This document shows, one piece after another, positions 1 through 10,445 of a DNA stretch of 38,516 bases. Within the stretch, counting starts at the first letter, position 1, and each line of letters starts with the position of its first letter. The position numbers were made by a program, and so were the translations under genes. The stretch is from Pelomyxa schiedti (lineage: Eukaryota; Evosea; Pelobiontida; Pelomyxidae), in NCBI GenBank assembly GCA_020536535.1, contig JAHLWZ010000167.1:709-39224 (forward strand), in the 5' to 3' direction. The notes under the pieces were generated by a model, which saw only the letters and a program-made list of their open reading frames with translations, had not been told where the DNA came from and searched no databases.

Positions 1-69
1 ATCGACCTCCCTCCAGAGGAAAACAACCAGGAGTGGCGTTTCTTCATCTTTGACAATGTGTCTGTGTGA
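1..69 (+). CDS. 3' end of an olfactomedin-domain gene (partial)
   Basis: Only the last 22 codons and the TGA stop are in the window, read in frame 1 from base 1. The final residues, FFIFDNVSV, are nearly the same as the ends of the OLF domains at 5264 (FFIFDNVAL) and 37891 (FFIFDNAAL), so this is a third copy of that family. The codons before it (IDLPPEENNQEW) differ, so it is not simply a recent copy of either. What lies upstream (RING, B-box, coiled coil) cannot be seen. No function beyond membership in the OLF family can be stated. Confidence 0.75.
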   Translation: MDLPPEENNQEWRFFIFDNVSV

Positions 70-854
70 AAGGCTTTGGGTCTCTGGGAGGTGCTACACA
101 CGTGCTGATTGTTTCATGTTTGTGATATACATCTTCGAGTCGAGAAACAAATCCTGGATGCACTCGAAATACAAAAAAAAGCTTTCAAATTTGTTTCAGA
201 TTCCTGGGGAGTGTTTGTTTTTCATTCCCCATTTCATTTGTTGGCAGGCATTCTTTCTATCTGGGAGTTTTGTGTCAAGCACATTGAGGGCATGTTAGGC
301 TCAATTTAAAAACCTATTCACAAACAAACGCAAACACAAAAGCCAGATATGCTACGCACCAACGATCTACCTCGTCACCACAGCCTCCTCCCACATCATA
401 CTCTCCGCCACCCCTTGCTCCTTCCTCACTCCCATCAGAGAGATACTCAAAGAAAGCTAGCTCCATATTCGAGAGTCCAAATATCCAAGGAGCCTAAGAA
501 GAACGTTAGGAATTCGTTTATTGGGTGATTGGAGTTACCTTTGTTTTAATTTTGCACCCGTCATTATGTCATCCTCTAGACACTAGTTCCCTGCCTCCTA
601 CCTTTTAAATCCCTCCTTCCATGTTGAAGCAGTTTTTAAATAAAAACTTTGACGCGATCGTGCTCAAAAGAGGCAGGTAAAATCACAATCGTAATCTCCT
701 CAATCGTCGTCATCAGCAACAGTTTCTGTTTTTATTTTAGCTAAATGAAGCATGGTCATCAAAAAAAAATAAAAAAGGCGGCTACCTGAGTATCACCGGC
801 GTGTCTAAGCAAGTTGCGTGTATCACGACATTTTTCCATTTTGCCTTTTCGTGT
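70..854. other. Intergenic region, no gene recognised
   Basis: This stretch holds the 3' flank of the OLF gene and the 5' flank of the Sel1 gene. I see no supported coding exon on either strand. A good acceptor-like run (TTTTTATTTTAG at about 729-740) lies upstream of the Sel1 reading frame, so a 5' exon or 5'-UTR intron of that gene may sit here. Confidence 0.5.
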
Positions 855-2744
855 ATGTATTTGGATGAATGCCCCACTTGCTCACACCAACCATACATAG
901 AAATGGACAGGTTGGACAAGTCACTTCCGGGTGAGGACATGGTTTTTTCCTATCCGTTGCGCGGAGCGGGTGGCGGCACAACACTTCCAACTGGCTGTGA
1001 GTGTCACTTCACTGTTGGTCATCCAGAACCAAGGGGCTTTTCTATCTTTCAAGCGATGGCTGAGGACAAACGTGATCCCAAAATGCTCCGAATGGTTGGG
1101 GAATTCTACATGAGGGGGCAGGGGACGGACCCAGATCCAGTCAAGGGAATGCAGTATTTCAATGAGGCAGTCGATGCCGGCAGTGTGGAGGCATTATGGG
1201 ACATTGCACAGTGCTACGTCACGGGCAGAGGCGTTGAGGCAGATATATCCAAATCTGTTCCTTTTCTCCAGAGGGGGGCTGATGCTGGTGATCCGGATGC
1301 AATGTATCTTCTAGGAAACTGGTTCTTGTGTGGCATGAAAGGAGTGGCTAAAGATATCAGCAAAGCAGTTGCTTTATTTCAGAAAGCTGCTGATCTTGGA
1401 CTTGCTGAAGCATGTGTTGAGCTTGGAGAACTTTACGTAAAGGGTAAGGGTGTTCCAATTGATGAGGAGAAGGCTATTCCTCTTTTCCTGAAGGTTGTAA
1501 ACGATCCAAAGATTGGATGGCAGGCCCAGCGTAATCTAAGTGAATTCTACATGCTCGGTACGCGTGGATTGCAACGGGACGTGAAGAAAGGTCTCTCCTA
1601 TCTGCGGAAAGCTGTTGAGAAGGGGGATGCAGAAGGATGGCTTCGACTGGGCAGATGTTATGACTTGGGACTTGGAGTGGAGCAAGATGCCAAAAAAGCA
1701 GTTGAGATTTATCAGAGCGGTACGGAAGGTGGTTGTGGAACGGCCATGTACGGGCTTGCTGAGCACTACTTGAGGGGTGAAGGAGTCCCACTTGACCAAG
1801 AAAAAGCCATTTCACTTCTTCAGGATGCTGTTGAGATGGGCGACCGACAAGCATTATGGCGCCTCGGAAGATGTTATGACAGTGGAGAAGGTGTTAAGAA
1901 AGATGTAGAAAAAGCAGTTGAGCTTTACCGGAGATCTGCGGAACGTGGCTATGCTCAAGCAATGTATGACCTCAGCAAGCACTACATGAAAGCCGATGGT
2001 GTTACCTTTGACCCAAAACAAGGCATTTCGCTTTTGGAGAGAGCTTCAGGCGGATACACTCCGGCATTGCGTAAACTTGCCTCATATTACAAGAAGGGCA
2101 AAGGAGTTGACAAGGATATTCGGAAAGCAATTTCACTCCTGAATAAGGCCGCTGACGCTGGAGATCATCAAGCAATTGTTGACCTCAGTACCTATTACAT
2201 CACGGGAGCCGATGTGCCTGTTGACTTTACTCACGCGGTGTCACTCCTTGAAAGGGCGTATAAAATGGGGAACCCTGTGGCTGGGATGGCACTTGGATGG
2301 GGCCTGCTGATGGGTGCTTATGAAATGAAACGCGATGTCAACAGGGCCTTTCCAATTCTGAAGCATGTTGCAGAGTACTCATCAGCTGCAAGAGCCATGC
2401 TGGCATTGTGTTACGAATATGGCTTTGGTGTGCACAAAGACGTGAGCAAGGCCAACGCCATGTACCAGGAAACCATTGACGAGGGCTTCGCAGCATCTCT
2501 CTTCCTAGTTGGGGAAAACTTGGAACTCGGTACTGCACGTGGACCAAAAGACATGACCAAGGCTTATCAATTTTACGCGAGGGCTGCTTGTGCTGGGCAT
2601 CAAGGGGCTCAGAAAAAGCTTTTCTCACTCTTGGGGTATTGCTTGTATGCGTTTATGGAGACCACGTACCATGACAGACACAAGACCAACAAAAGGCCCC
2701 TCAAAACAAAACACATCATTAACATCGTCGTTCTTACACAATGA
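855..2744 (+). CDS. Sel1-like tetratricopeptide-repeat protein
   Basis: A single long reading frame carries about 14 Sel1-like repeats (TPR subclass, 36-38 residues each) from roughly base 1075 to 2620. The repeats show the usual pattern A-x2-L-x3-Y-x2-G-x-G-V-x2-D-x2-K-A-x2-L-x2-A-A-x2-G; examples are LGRCYDLGLGVEQDAKKAV and LASYYKKGKGVDKDIRKAI. Such proteins are alpha-solenoid scaffolds for protein-protein contacts, often in ER quality control or signalling; the partner here is unknown. There is no membrane segment or signal peptide that I trust. The first ATG is at 855, with others at 903 and 939. The frame is open further upstream, so the true start is uncertain. The last ~40 residues after FSLLG are not repeat-like and may be intron read-through (GTATTG follows that point). 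Confidence 0.85.
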   Translation: MYLDECPTCSHQPYIEMDRLDKSLPGEDMVFSYPLRGAGGGTTLPTGCECHFTVGHPEPRGFSIFQAMAEDKRDPKMLRMVGEFYMRGQGTDPDPVKGMQYFNEAVDAGSVEALWDIAQCYVTGRGVEADISKSVPFLQRGADAGDPDAMYLLGNWFLCGMKGVAKDISKAVALFQKAADLGLAEACVELGELYVKGKGVPIDEEKAIPLFLKVVNDPKIGWQAQRNLSEFYMLGTRGLQRDVKKGLSYLRKAVEKGDAEGWLRLGRCYDLGLGVEQDAKKAVEIYQSGTEGGCGTAMYGLAEHYLRGEGVPLDQEKAISLLQDAVEMGDRQALWRLGRCYDSGEGVKKDVEKAVELYRRSAERGYAQAMYDLSKHYMKADGVTFDPKQGISLLERASGGYTPALRKLASYYKKGKGVDKDIRKAISLLNKAADAGDHQAIVDLSTYYITGADVPVDFTHAVSLLERAYKMGNPVAGMALGWGLLMGAYEMKRDVNRAFPILKHVAEYSSAARAMLALCYEYGFGVHKDVSKANAMYQETIDEGFAASLFLVGENLELGTARGPKDMTKAYQFYARAACAGHQGAQKKLFSLLGYCLYAFMETTYHDRHKTNKRPLKTKHIINIVVLTQ

Positions 2745-2904
2745 AAAAATCCAAAATTTTTGGTTCGTTATCTCTTCGAAAACTTTCCGCGTTTGCTTGA
2801 AGTCTGTGATTGGGGCAATGGTCAGTGCTCAGTCCCGTAGCACTGGCAGCCCCAGACACTAACTTGGTTTCGGTTGACTACCAAAGCCAACAATTTGAAG
2901 CACA

Positions 2905-5264
2905 ATGGACAAGAGGGAACTTATTGCACAGATAACGTGCCCGTGTTGTTCGTCGTTCTTCCGTGACCCCAGGTTTTCGCCCTTTCCCGACACAACACAA
3001 ACACTCACGGCGGCCTGTGTGCCCTGTGGTGGCGTCGTGCACACCACACCACACAACCACACAACACCAGGCTCCTGCCTTGTTTGCACACTTTGTGCCT
3101 CGAGTGCATCCCGAAATGCTCACCTGGAACCACCTCCACGTCGGTCACCGCCCTTGAGTGCCCTGTGTGCCACTCACAGGTTTGTGTGATCACCTCCCAT
3201 CATTCAAAGAGCCAAATCAAACAAACCGCACACACATACACATATATACACCAGGTGAGCGTGCCTACTGGAGGGTGCTGTGGCTTCCCAGTCGACATGC
3301 ATAAGAGCCACTTGTTGGACTTGGTTCCATTTGTTGTTCCTGCTGGGGGTGGGTCACGGCCACCAGAGTGCAGCGAGTGCGAGGCACGCGACGCCCAGTG
3401 GTGGTGTTCAACGTGCTGCATGTTCTTATGCAATGACGATAAGGCACACCACTTACGTGTGAGGAAGACTGCTTCACACAAGGTAACAAACAACCGCAAA
3501 CACATAATCAAATCCACGTTGGGAATACAGGTTGCTACTGTGCAGCAGCTCGGAAGTCAAACAACGGTTGCAACAACAGTTCACAAGCAACCACTTTGTT
3601 CTAAGCATCCACAAGAGAACCTGCAGCTCTATTGCAACACCGATCAGGTCCTGATATGCCGTGACTGCGCGTGGGTGTCCCATTTTTCTTTTGATGATTG
3701 AAAACACTATTTAATCAGGTTTATTGACCACAAGAACCACGACGTTGTGTTCGTCACCGAAAGGAGCTCCAAATTGAAAGAGAATATTGCCTCTCTTTGT
3801 TCCGACTTGGTAGCGCACCGGGAGAAGGTCACAAACTCCAAAATCGAGGCCATTGTGCGTGTGAAGTCCGTCTTCTTTGCAAATTAACTTTATGCCAACA
3901 TCAACAAAAGGAGGAGTGCAAAAACACACAAGAAACAGTCGAGAAAGTCGAGGCAGAGATACGATCTGAATTTGACAAGATTGTCGCTGCTGCCAAAGCC
4001 AGGGAAGCACTTTTGCTTTCAGAACTGAAAATCATTGGAGAAGCTGCAAAAAAGGCAAGCCCACTATTGTCTATTGTAGCCACCTTTCTGACACTCCTCT
4101 CCCAACAAAAAAACAAACTGAAAGGTGTTGGAAGGACACATTGAGGGATGTGATCAGAGGCTGAATGTTGTACAGATGGCACAAGAATATGCACAGCAGG
4201 CGACCACACAGTTCTCTGATGTTGAGGTTGTTTCAGTGAATCAAGTTCTCACAGCACAGATGGAGAATATATGTAAATCCCGTGATGAGCTTGCAACTCC
4301 ACAGAAACTGAAGGCAGGTTTAGCCATTAACTTCTTTAATACGCCCTCCCCTCAAGAAACCTGCTCTAAAAAAACGGAAAACAACCAAAAGGTGAGCCTT
4401 GAGTGTGAATCAGCTGCTGTTTGTGGTGCAGTCTCTTCACTGGGAAAACTTGTTCACAATTCAGCAGCGAGTTCACTGATGAATACAACATCCACAACAA
4501 CCACAACGAGGACACTCAAACAACTTGCCACATCGATGGTGCCCTCCATCACACCTCGTCAGGCATACAGGCTGTTTGTTGACAACGCCACCGGCAAAGT
4601 GTACTGGGACAACGGCTACCTTCGCCAACAACTGACAGAGTTCCAAAACATGACCAACTTCGTCGACAACACCAACCCAAGGCAATTGACGCTCAAGGAC
4701 GTACTCAACTACCCCGACGGCACATACCAGGCAGTGCACAACGGCCACGTGTACTGCAACCCACACAACGCAGCCACGATGACCAAGGTGCGCGTGAGCG
4801 ACGGGTCAACGGTGGCAACTGCACCACTCCCAAACGCCGGCCACTCAAGTCAATCGAGCTGGAACTTGGGTGGAGCCACTGACATTTGCTGGTATGTTGA
4901 TGCAGGGGGTGTGCTGTTCGTGGTCCACGCACCACCCAACAACGGCAACATACACATCACGAGGGTGGACCCTGACTCCCTCGCAATCTTGCAGACGTGG
5001 GTGGTGCCCCGCGTCAAGTCGCATACAGGCTTTGCATTTGTTGTGTGTGGGAGGTTCTACTTTGGCAAGTCATGCACCAGCAGGGTGATCGACGGGGTGT
5101 ATGACATCACCACTGGTGTTTATGATGACACTTACAGAAACTCACTCCCTACTTCAGGCACCCAGGTGCTGCTGACATCGTGGATTCCATCAACAAACCA
5201 GCTCCTCATCGTCGACCGTGCCTCAGAATACAAATTCTTCATCTTTGACAATGTGGCTCTGTGA
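2905..5264 (+). CDS. RING / double B-box / coiled-coil protein with C-terminal olfactomedin domain
   Basis: Eight exons: 2905-2972, 3071-3179, 3255-3482, 3531-3670, 3719-3860, 3911-4054, 4125-4317, 4357-5264, giving about 643 aa. The exon 1-2 junction restores a C3HC4 RING: CPCC, then PCLHTLCLEC, then ECPVC. Exon 3 holds B-box 1 (ECSECEARDAQWWCSTC); exons 4-5 hold B-box 2 (LCSKHPQENLQLYC, CRDCAFIDHKNHD, with the joint inside CAF). A coiled coil follows (exons 5-7), then an olfactomedin fold from about 4560 to the stop, recognised by DICWYVDAGGVLFVVHA, GNIHITRVDPDSLAILQTW and GFAFVVCGRFYF. RING plus B-box suggests a TRIM-like E3 ligase whose OLF propeller takes the place of PRY-SPRY or NHL as the target-binding end. 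That role is inference. Intron 4055-4124 appears to be GC-AG (AAG|GCAAGC). The exon 5 donor could be 6 nt earlier, and the 39-nt intron at 4318-4356 is optional because it keeps frame. Confidence 0.8.
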
Positions 5265-5295
5265 TGTGGAGTCTTCAAAAAACTTTCGTCGACTC

Positions 5296-5315
5296 CTTCA
5301 TCTTTGACAATGTGG
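5296..5315 (+). repeat. 20-bp duplicate of the OLF gene's last codons
   Basis: CTTCATCTTTGACAATGTGG occurs at 5237-5256, at the end of the OLF coding sequence, and again 59 bp downstream in the 3' flank. A nearby CGTCGAC is also shared by the two contexts. It looks like the remnant of a tandem duplication of the gene's 3' end. Confidence 0.7.
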
Positions 5316-5486
5316 TTCTTAGAACCACTACGCAGACGTGACGGACCTTGTTCCCTGAGGACAGAAACAGGGCCCTGTTTCACGTGAAACTTTTGGTTTT
5401 TCTGAACAGACCCACCAACTTGCCTGGTGTGTGGGCTTTAAAATTTCCGTCAGTAAGACCCGGTAAAAAATTTCGTGGAAAGGGGA

Positions 5487-6986
5487 ATGACAACCAACGA
5501 ACAGACGCGAGCGAGCGTACTCGATGATATCGTGGCGGTGGGTGGCCGCAGTAAGAGACGCTGCGGCGCCGGGCAGTTGCCTCTGACGTCACACATTTTG
5601 GCTCTGCTGTGCGGGGGACACTCGCGGTGCGGGGCCCTCAGTCCCTTGTCATCGCTACCTCTCAATGTGCTACAGAACATTGCTTTGTTCTTATCACCAA
5701 GTACCCGTTTTTTTTTTTTTTTTTTTTAAATATATGCCACTGGCTTTTGTTTTTTCCTAATTGTGCAATTTTAGAGGTGGTAGTAGTGGCAAGAACTTGT
5801 GAGAGAGAAGCGGGACTACTTTCAATGGAAGCATTGAATCTGGAGACTGGAGTGTGGAGTTCTTTGGCGCCTTTGAGGCTTCAATACAATCCCAGCATTA
5901 TCCCCACTTGTAGCACATCTGGTGATGAGGACAATACTGCTCCCTTGACATCCTACTTCAACACCGACTCCAAAATGCTCTATCTAGTTGGGGGTCCAAG
6001 TAATGTTGAAGGGATATGTGACTGTTACAATGTCCTCACCAACACATGGCAATCCCTCCCTAGAATGAATAACCCCCGGTCAGCTCACACAACAAATATG
6101 ATGTCCGGAAGGGTTTTGGTTATTGGTGGAATAACTTGCCGATGTAAGCGTGAATATACACCTCTGTATCATCTAACTTCAAATTAGCCCCTGCAAATAA
6201 AGGAGCCTTAGTGAAGACGGTGGAGGAATATGACCCCTCACTTAATGAATGGCTTTTCCTTCCACCCCTTGAACTGCCCCGCTTCAACCATGCCTCATGT
6301 GTAATCCGGAATTCCTTACTCGTGAGTGGTGGTTACACACAGTATGGGGGACATACTCCAGGAACGCAGTGCATCTCCAAAGACTCCGTCATTCTTGTCC
6401 CTGCTTACAATACGGATAACACTGTATCAAGTAGCTGCCGAACTACAAATGTAAGGTGGGTTTCAGTTCCACAAATGTGCTCTGCCAGACAGCGGCACAC
6501 ACTGACACTTAACGACCTGGGCTCCATGGTTTACTGTGTTGGTGGTGTGTATAATAAGACATTGAAGACCACTGAGGTGTTTGACGTGGGAAGAGGAGAG
6601 TGGTCTGCTCTACCTGATATGCATTGTAGAAGGTTATTCCATCGTCCCACTCTTGCCGGTTTTAAGTTCTTTGAAGGTTCTTCCACACTTCAACATGGTC
6701 ACATGGCAGACTCTACGTAATAGGCGGTTACAAGGGCCTGACTCCCATTTCCGTGGCAGAGGCATATGATCCAAGGTCAGGAACCTGGGAAATATTGCCG
6801 GAAATGGCTCCCAGAGCAATGCACAGCACTTATGCTCATGGTGACAGGCTGTTTGTTCTGGGTGGCAACAGTGACAGGGTGGATGTTTTCAATGCTGTGA
6901 TGAATTGCTGGGAAGACTTCCCTCAACCATTATGGGCATCAAGGAAAGCCCCCAGCACTATTCAGGCCACATGGTTGTGTTTGTAA
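5487..6986 (+). CDS. Kelch-repeat protein with F-box-like N-terminus
   Basis: Four exons: 5487-5700, 5775-6143, 6188-6632, 6677-6986 (phases 1, 1, 2), giving 445 aa. Kelch repeats are clear: LYLVGGPSNVEGICDCYNVL, RVLVIGG, SLLVSGGYTQYGG, VYCVGGVYNKTLKTTEVFD, HGRLYVIGGYKGL, RLFVLGG, each followed by a Trp-containing blade (NTWQSLP, NEWLFLP, GEWSALP, GTWEILP). Five to six blades make a beta-propeller used for protein binding. The N-terminus (HILALLCGGHSRCGALSPL, then LPLNVLQNIALFL) looks like an F-box-like helix pair, but I cannot confirm this. If it is one, the protein could be a substrate adaptor for a cullin-type ligase. The start is the first ATG in the open frame. Intron 1 contains a long T run; intron 3 is only 44 nt and its two edges resemble each other. 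Confidence 0.83.
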
Positions 6987-8050
6987 CACACCAACCTTTC
7001 CCTATTTGAATTGTATATTAATGAAAGCTAACAAAAACCAAAAAATGTGGTGACCGCGTCGCGTTGTTGGGACTACGCGAAAGAATTCGAAGTAATTCGA
7101 AGAATTTTGTTGAGTATCCTCACACAGCACGGGGTAGCAGTGAAAGGGATTTGAAATTCTGTTTTCAATAACTCGATGAACAACATCAACTGAGCACCAC
7201 GGTTTCTGTTCGCGATCGAAATCAACACACGGCGCTAATTTCTATTTCACCGGGATTGTGGGACAAGTTTCGAACACCAAGTTGGGGCCTCGGCTCGTGG
7301 TGGTAAGTTTGTGTTTGGTTGGTAGATTCGACTTTTCCTTGGCCTTGGCGTAATGCCTAAAGGCCCTGCATCATACCAAAGAGGCTGTTGGCCCACGAAG
7401 TCTCCCTACAACGTGACCATTACTGTGATGTGGAGTTTAGAACCCTGTGCCACGTGTTTTTATAGCCTTGTCCCAAGACAACCATGTATTTGTTTCTTCC
7501 AGGGTGAAAAACTGGTAAAAAAATTTGGTTGGTTGTTGTGGTTGCGTGCTTCACAAGAGTTTTTTGAGGAGTGCCCCACAACACGTAGTCCTTCGCAGGC
7601 GTCGGTGTCACGAGGCAGGAGGGTTTGGTGAAGCCAAATTCACCCATTGCAGGTGAATCAGACCTCTAAGACGAATGCCGAGGCATTACATCTCGATGAA
7701 GACGTTCCGCACGCAGTGTACTTTTCGCATTAATTCAAATTTGTGGATTTCGAGGAAGTAAAGTCACTTTATGCACTTCAACCAACCGTGAAAAGAGCCG
7801 AATTCCCCTTCCGTTCCGCACAGTGTTGAGTGCTCCAAACTGAATTATGGGCAAGGGCGCGTGGAGGGAACCGCCTCGGTCAAATTATATCTGGGAAAGC
7901 ACAAGTTTTTGTTTTTGCCGTGTTGCCACTCGAAGTAAGCTGAGAGAGACCGAATTGGATTCACAGCACCAAACCAAATCACAGGACGTAAAGGTTGGTG
8001 GTTTTCAAAAAAAAAAAGAGACAGAAATGTAGTGTTTGTTTTTTTCCTCC
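6987..8050. other. Intergenic region, no convincing gene
   Basis: About 1.06 kb between the kelch gene and the 3' end of the paxillin-like gene. An ATG-initiated frame of 92 codons (7353-7631) shows no family I recognise and no clear splice support, so I do not call it as a gene. The stretch 7040-7330 is moderately structured, but I could match it to no known RNA. Confidence 0.4.
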
Positions 8051-10445
8051 CTAACAAAACAATTTTTGGTGGCAGCTTCCGCAGTAGGCTTTTCCTTTCT
8101 CTTCTTTAAAAAGTCCGCCAGCCAAGGGTGCCATGCAGAAGGCACACATAAAGTGCTCTGGGTGCCTGAGGTAGAAGATAATTAAGTTTACAAAAGAGGC
8201 TGATCGTAAAGACAGAGCGGAACATACCACTTTTTGTCCAGAGCATTGAGGACACGCCCTGTTACAGGTTTTCCGCAACCAGCACATACAGCACCCGTCA
8301 TCTGGTAATAGTGGGGCTAAAAAACCCAGTTAGTTCTGGCAATGGCACGAAAAGTACTCACTTCACAATATGCCTTGTTCTGGTACTCAAAGAAGGACCC
8401 ACCCGGGAATGGTTTATGGCAATAATTACACACAAAGTGCTCTAGGAGAATACTTAGTTTGGGCCTGAAATTTAAAAAAAAATTACCAGGATGCCACTTC
8501 TGTCCCAGTGCGTTTATGCAATCTCCCTGAAAAAAACGTTGGTGATTTTTAAGAGGGTAAAAAAGGCATACAGTAATAGACTTATCACAGCCAGCACACT
8601 TGGCGGCAAATGTTGCTGCATAGTCATTCTCGCAATACGGTTTGCCATCTTTTTCGTAGAACATGCCATTCGGGAAGGGATTGTTGCAAGTTGCACAAAC
8701 GAAATGGTTCTAAGCAAAGTTTTAATAACAGCCGACTTGGGAAAAATGTACCATATGCCACTTCTTGCCCAGGGCAGTAATGCAGCGGTCCAAGATAGGT
8801 TGGTCACAGTGAGCGCACCTTGGGCACAACAGTGTGCTGTAACACTTCTCGCAATTGGGCCTGCCTTCATGCTCGTAGAAAGTAGCAGTTCCTAGAGGGC
8901 TCTTGCAGTTACCGCAGCGAAAATGCTCTGGGTGATAAGACTTGCTTTGTGTTAGAGTTGCACCGTAATTAAACATAATACCTTTCCCAGAGCTTGAATG
9001 ATCTCTCCTTGGATTGGCCCATTGCAGAAGAAACAAGTGCCTCGAGAAGAAGGTGAATCAGAAGATAGTTGGTCATTAAGTTTCCCCAGTAAGTCCTCTA
9101 AATCATCTTTCTTGGCGGGAGTGGCGGGAGCTGGTTTCTTGGCTGCATTCGGGTTCATTTGGTTAAGTAAATCTTCAAGGGGGTCACTGGATGCTGGTGG
9201 GGGTGCCTTGGTTGCAGTAGCAGCGGGTCGGTCGTTTCTGTGGTGAGGGTTATATATGAACAGAGTAATGTGGGAATCAACTTGGCTGGAGCTCCAGTGG
9301 AGAGGCTTGCCATCAATGTCTCCAGGTCATCCACGACTGGAGTTGCTTTTGGAGGGGGTTGTGATGCTGGCTTAGGCTGAGGTGCTGTGAGGAGGATCAG
9401 TTTTCTTTTATTTCATACTGCATGACAATCTGACCTGGCTTTGGTGCAACAACTGCATTGAGACCTGCCATAAGATCTGCAAGCTCATCATCAGCCTCCT
9501 TTGGTGGTGGGGGCTTGGCTTTTTCTTCTTAAGTGAAATGCAACCACAGTCATTACATACCTGCAGGCTGGACCGTTGTTGTCTTCGGAGCTGGGGATGC
9601 TTGTGGTTTAGAGGCAGGAGCAACTACCGAATTGAGGTCAGCCATGAGTTCTGCAAGGTCATCTTTTTCTGCAGGTGGGGGTGTGTATTTCACAGGAGTG
9701 GGGGCTGGTGCAGGAGCTTGGTTAAAAACTTTAGTCCAGAAAAGATTGCCTCAACAAATGAAACCTGGTGTGGATTTTGGAGGAGGGGAAACAACGGAGT
9801 CGAGATCTGCCATTAGATCACCCAAGTCATCCTCCAGTGTCTTGGGAGGTGGATTCGTTTTGACGGGTGCGGGTGTTGGTGTGGTTTTAGCTTCGTCGAA
9901 TAAGGTGAAATAGACAAAAAGCAGAACCACTTACCCGGTGTGGGATTAGTAACTACAGAATTCAGGTCATTCATGAGGTTGTCTAGATCGAGGTCGGAAG
10001 AAGTGGTACTTGGTTTGGGTTGTGGGGGTGGTGTCGCCTTGGCTAAAGTGATATCAACACACTGAAAAAATAAGCAAAAAAAGAAACCTGGCTGTTTCTG
10101 GGGAGGCACATTAAGCGAAGCCATGAGGTGCTCCAGGTCATCAAACTCGCTTTCTTGTTTCGGCGCCTGTGCATCGTTTAACCACTGGAAGCTGTGTTCT
10201 TAATAATAACAACACGCATCTACCGGTTTTGGTTGAGCCACTGGAGGAGGAGCGGATTGTTTGCGTTGCTGCTTCGTATCGAGACCGCTCAATTCGGCCA
10301 TCAGATCGCTGAGTTCGTCATGTGCCTCGACTTTAGGAGCGGGAGTTGGTTGTTGTTTAGGAGGTGGTACGGAGGCCCTAGTGTTTGCTGGTGGTGCGGT
10401 GGCTCCGGCGAGATCTGCGAGAAGTGCGTCTAAATCGTCTGACAT
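8051..10445 (-). CDS. Paxillin-like protein: about ten LD motifs and four LIM domains
   Basis: Fourteen exons on the minus strand, in transcript order: 10224-10445, 10088-10166, 9935-10042, 9765-9890, 9561-9716, 9435-9518, 9282-9384, 8982-9237, 8752-8940, 8572-8709, 8487-8526, 8362-8441, 8228-8316, 8051-8165. All phases agree and give 594 aa. The N-terminal half carries LD-type helices: LDALLADL, LSDLMAEL, LEHLMASL, LDNLMNDL, LGDLMADL, LAELMADL, LADLMAGL, LETLMASL, LEDLLNQM, LEDLLGKL, separated by Pro/Lys linkers. The C-terminal half has four LIM double zinc fingers (CFFC, CAHC, CAGC, CAGC starts; HPEHF signatures) and ends in ...CHQKLFC, as paxillins do. In animals and Dictyostelium, paxillin links integrin-type adhesions to actin and signalling kinases; LD motifs bind FAK/vinculin-type partners and LIM domains target adhesions. 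Five LD motifs is the usual number, so ten is exceptional. Confidence 0.9.

Noticed and set aside
1474-1854. Open frames on the minus strand inside the Sel1 gene
   Set aside because: They mirror the periodic Sel1 coding sequence, lack motifs and start/splice context, and the plus-strand repeats are clear.
2973-3070. Apparent frameshift in the RING domain
   Set aside because: Removing a GT-AG intron (GTTTTC...CACCAG, phase 2) restores a perfect C3HC4 RING, so it is an intron.
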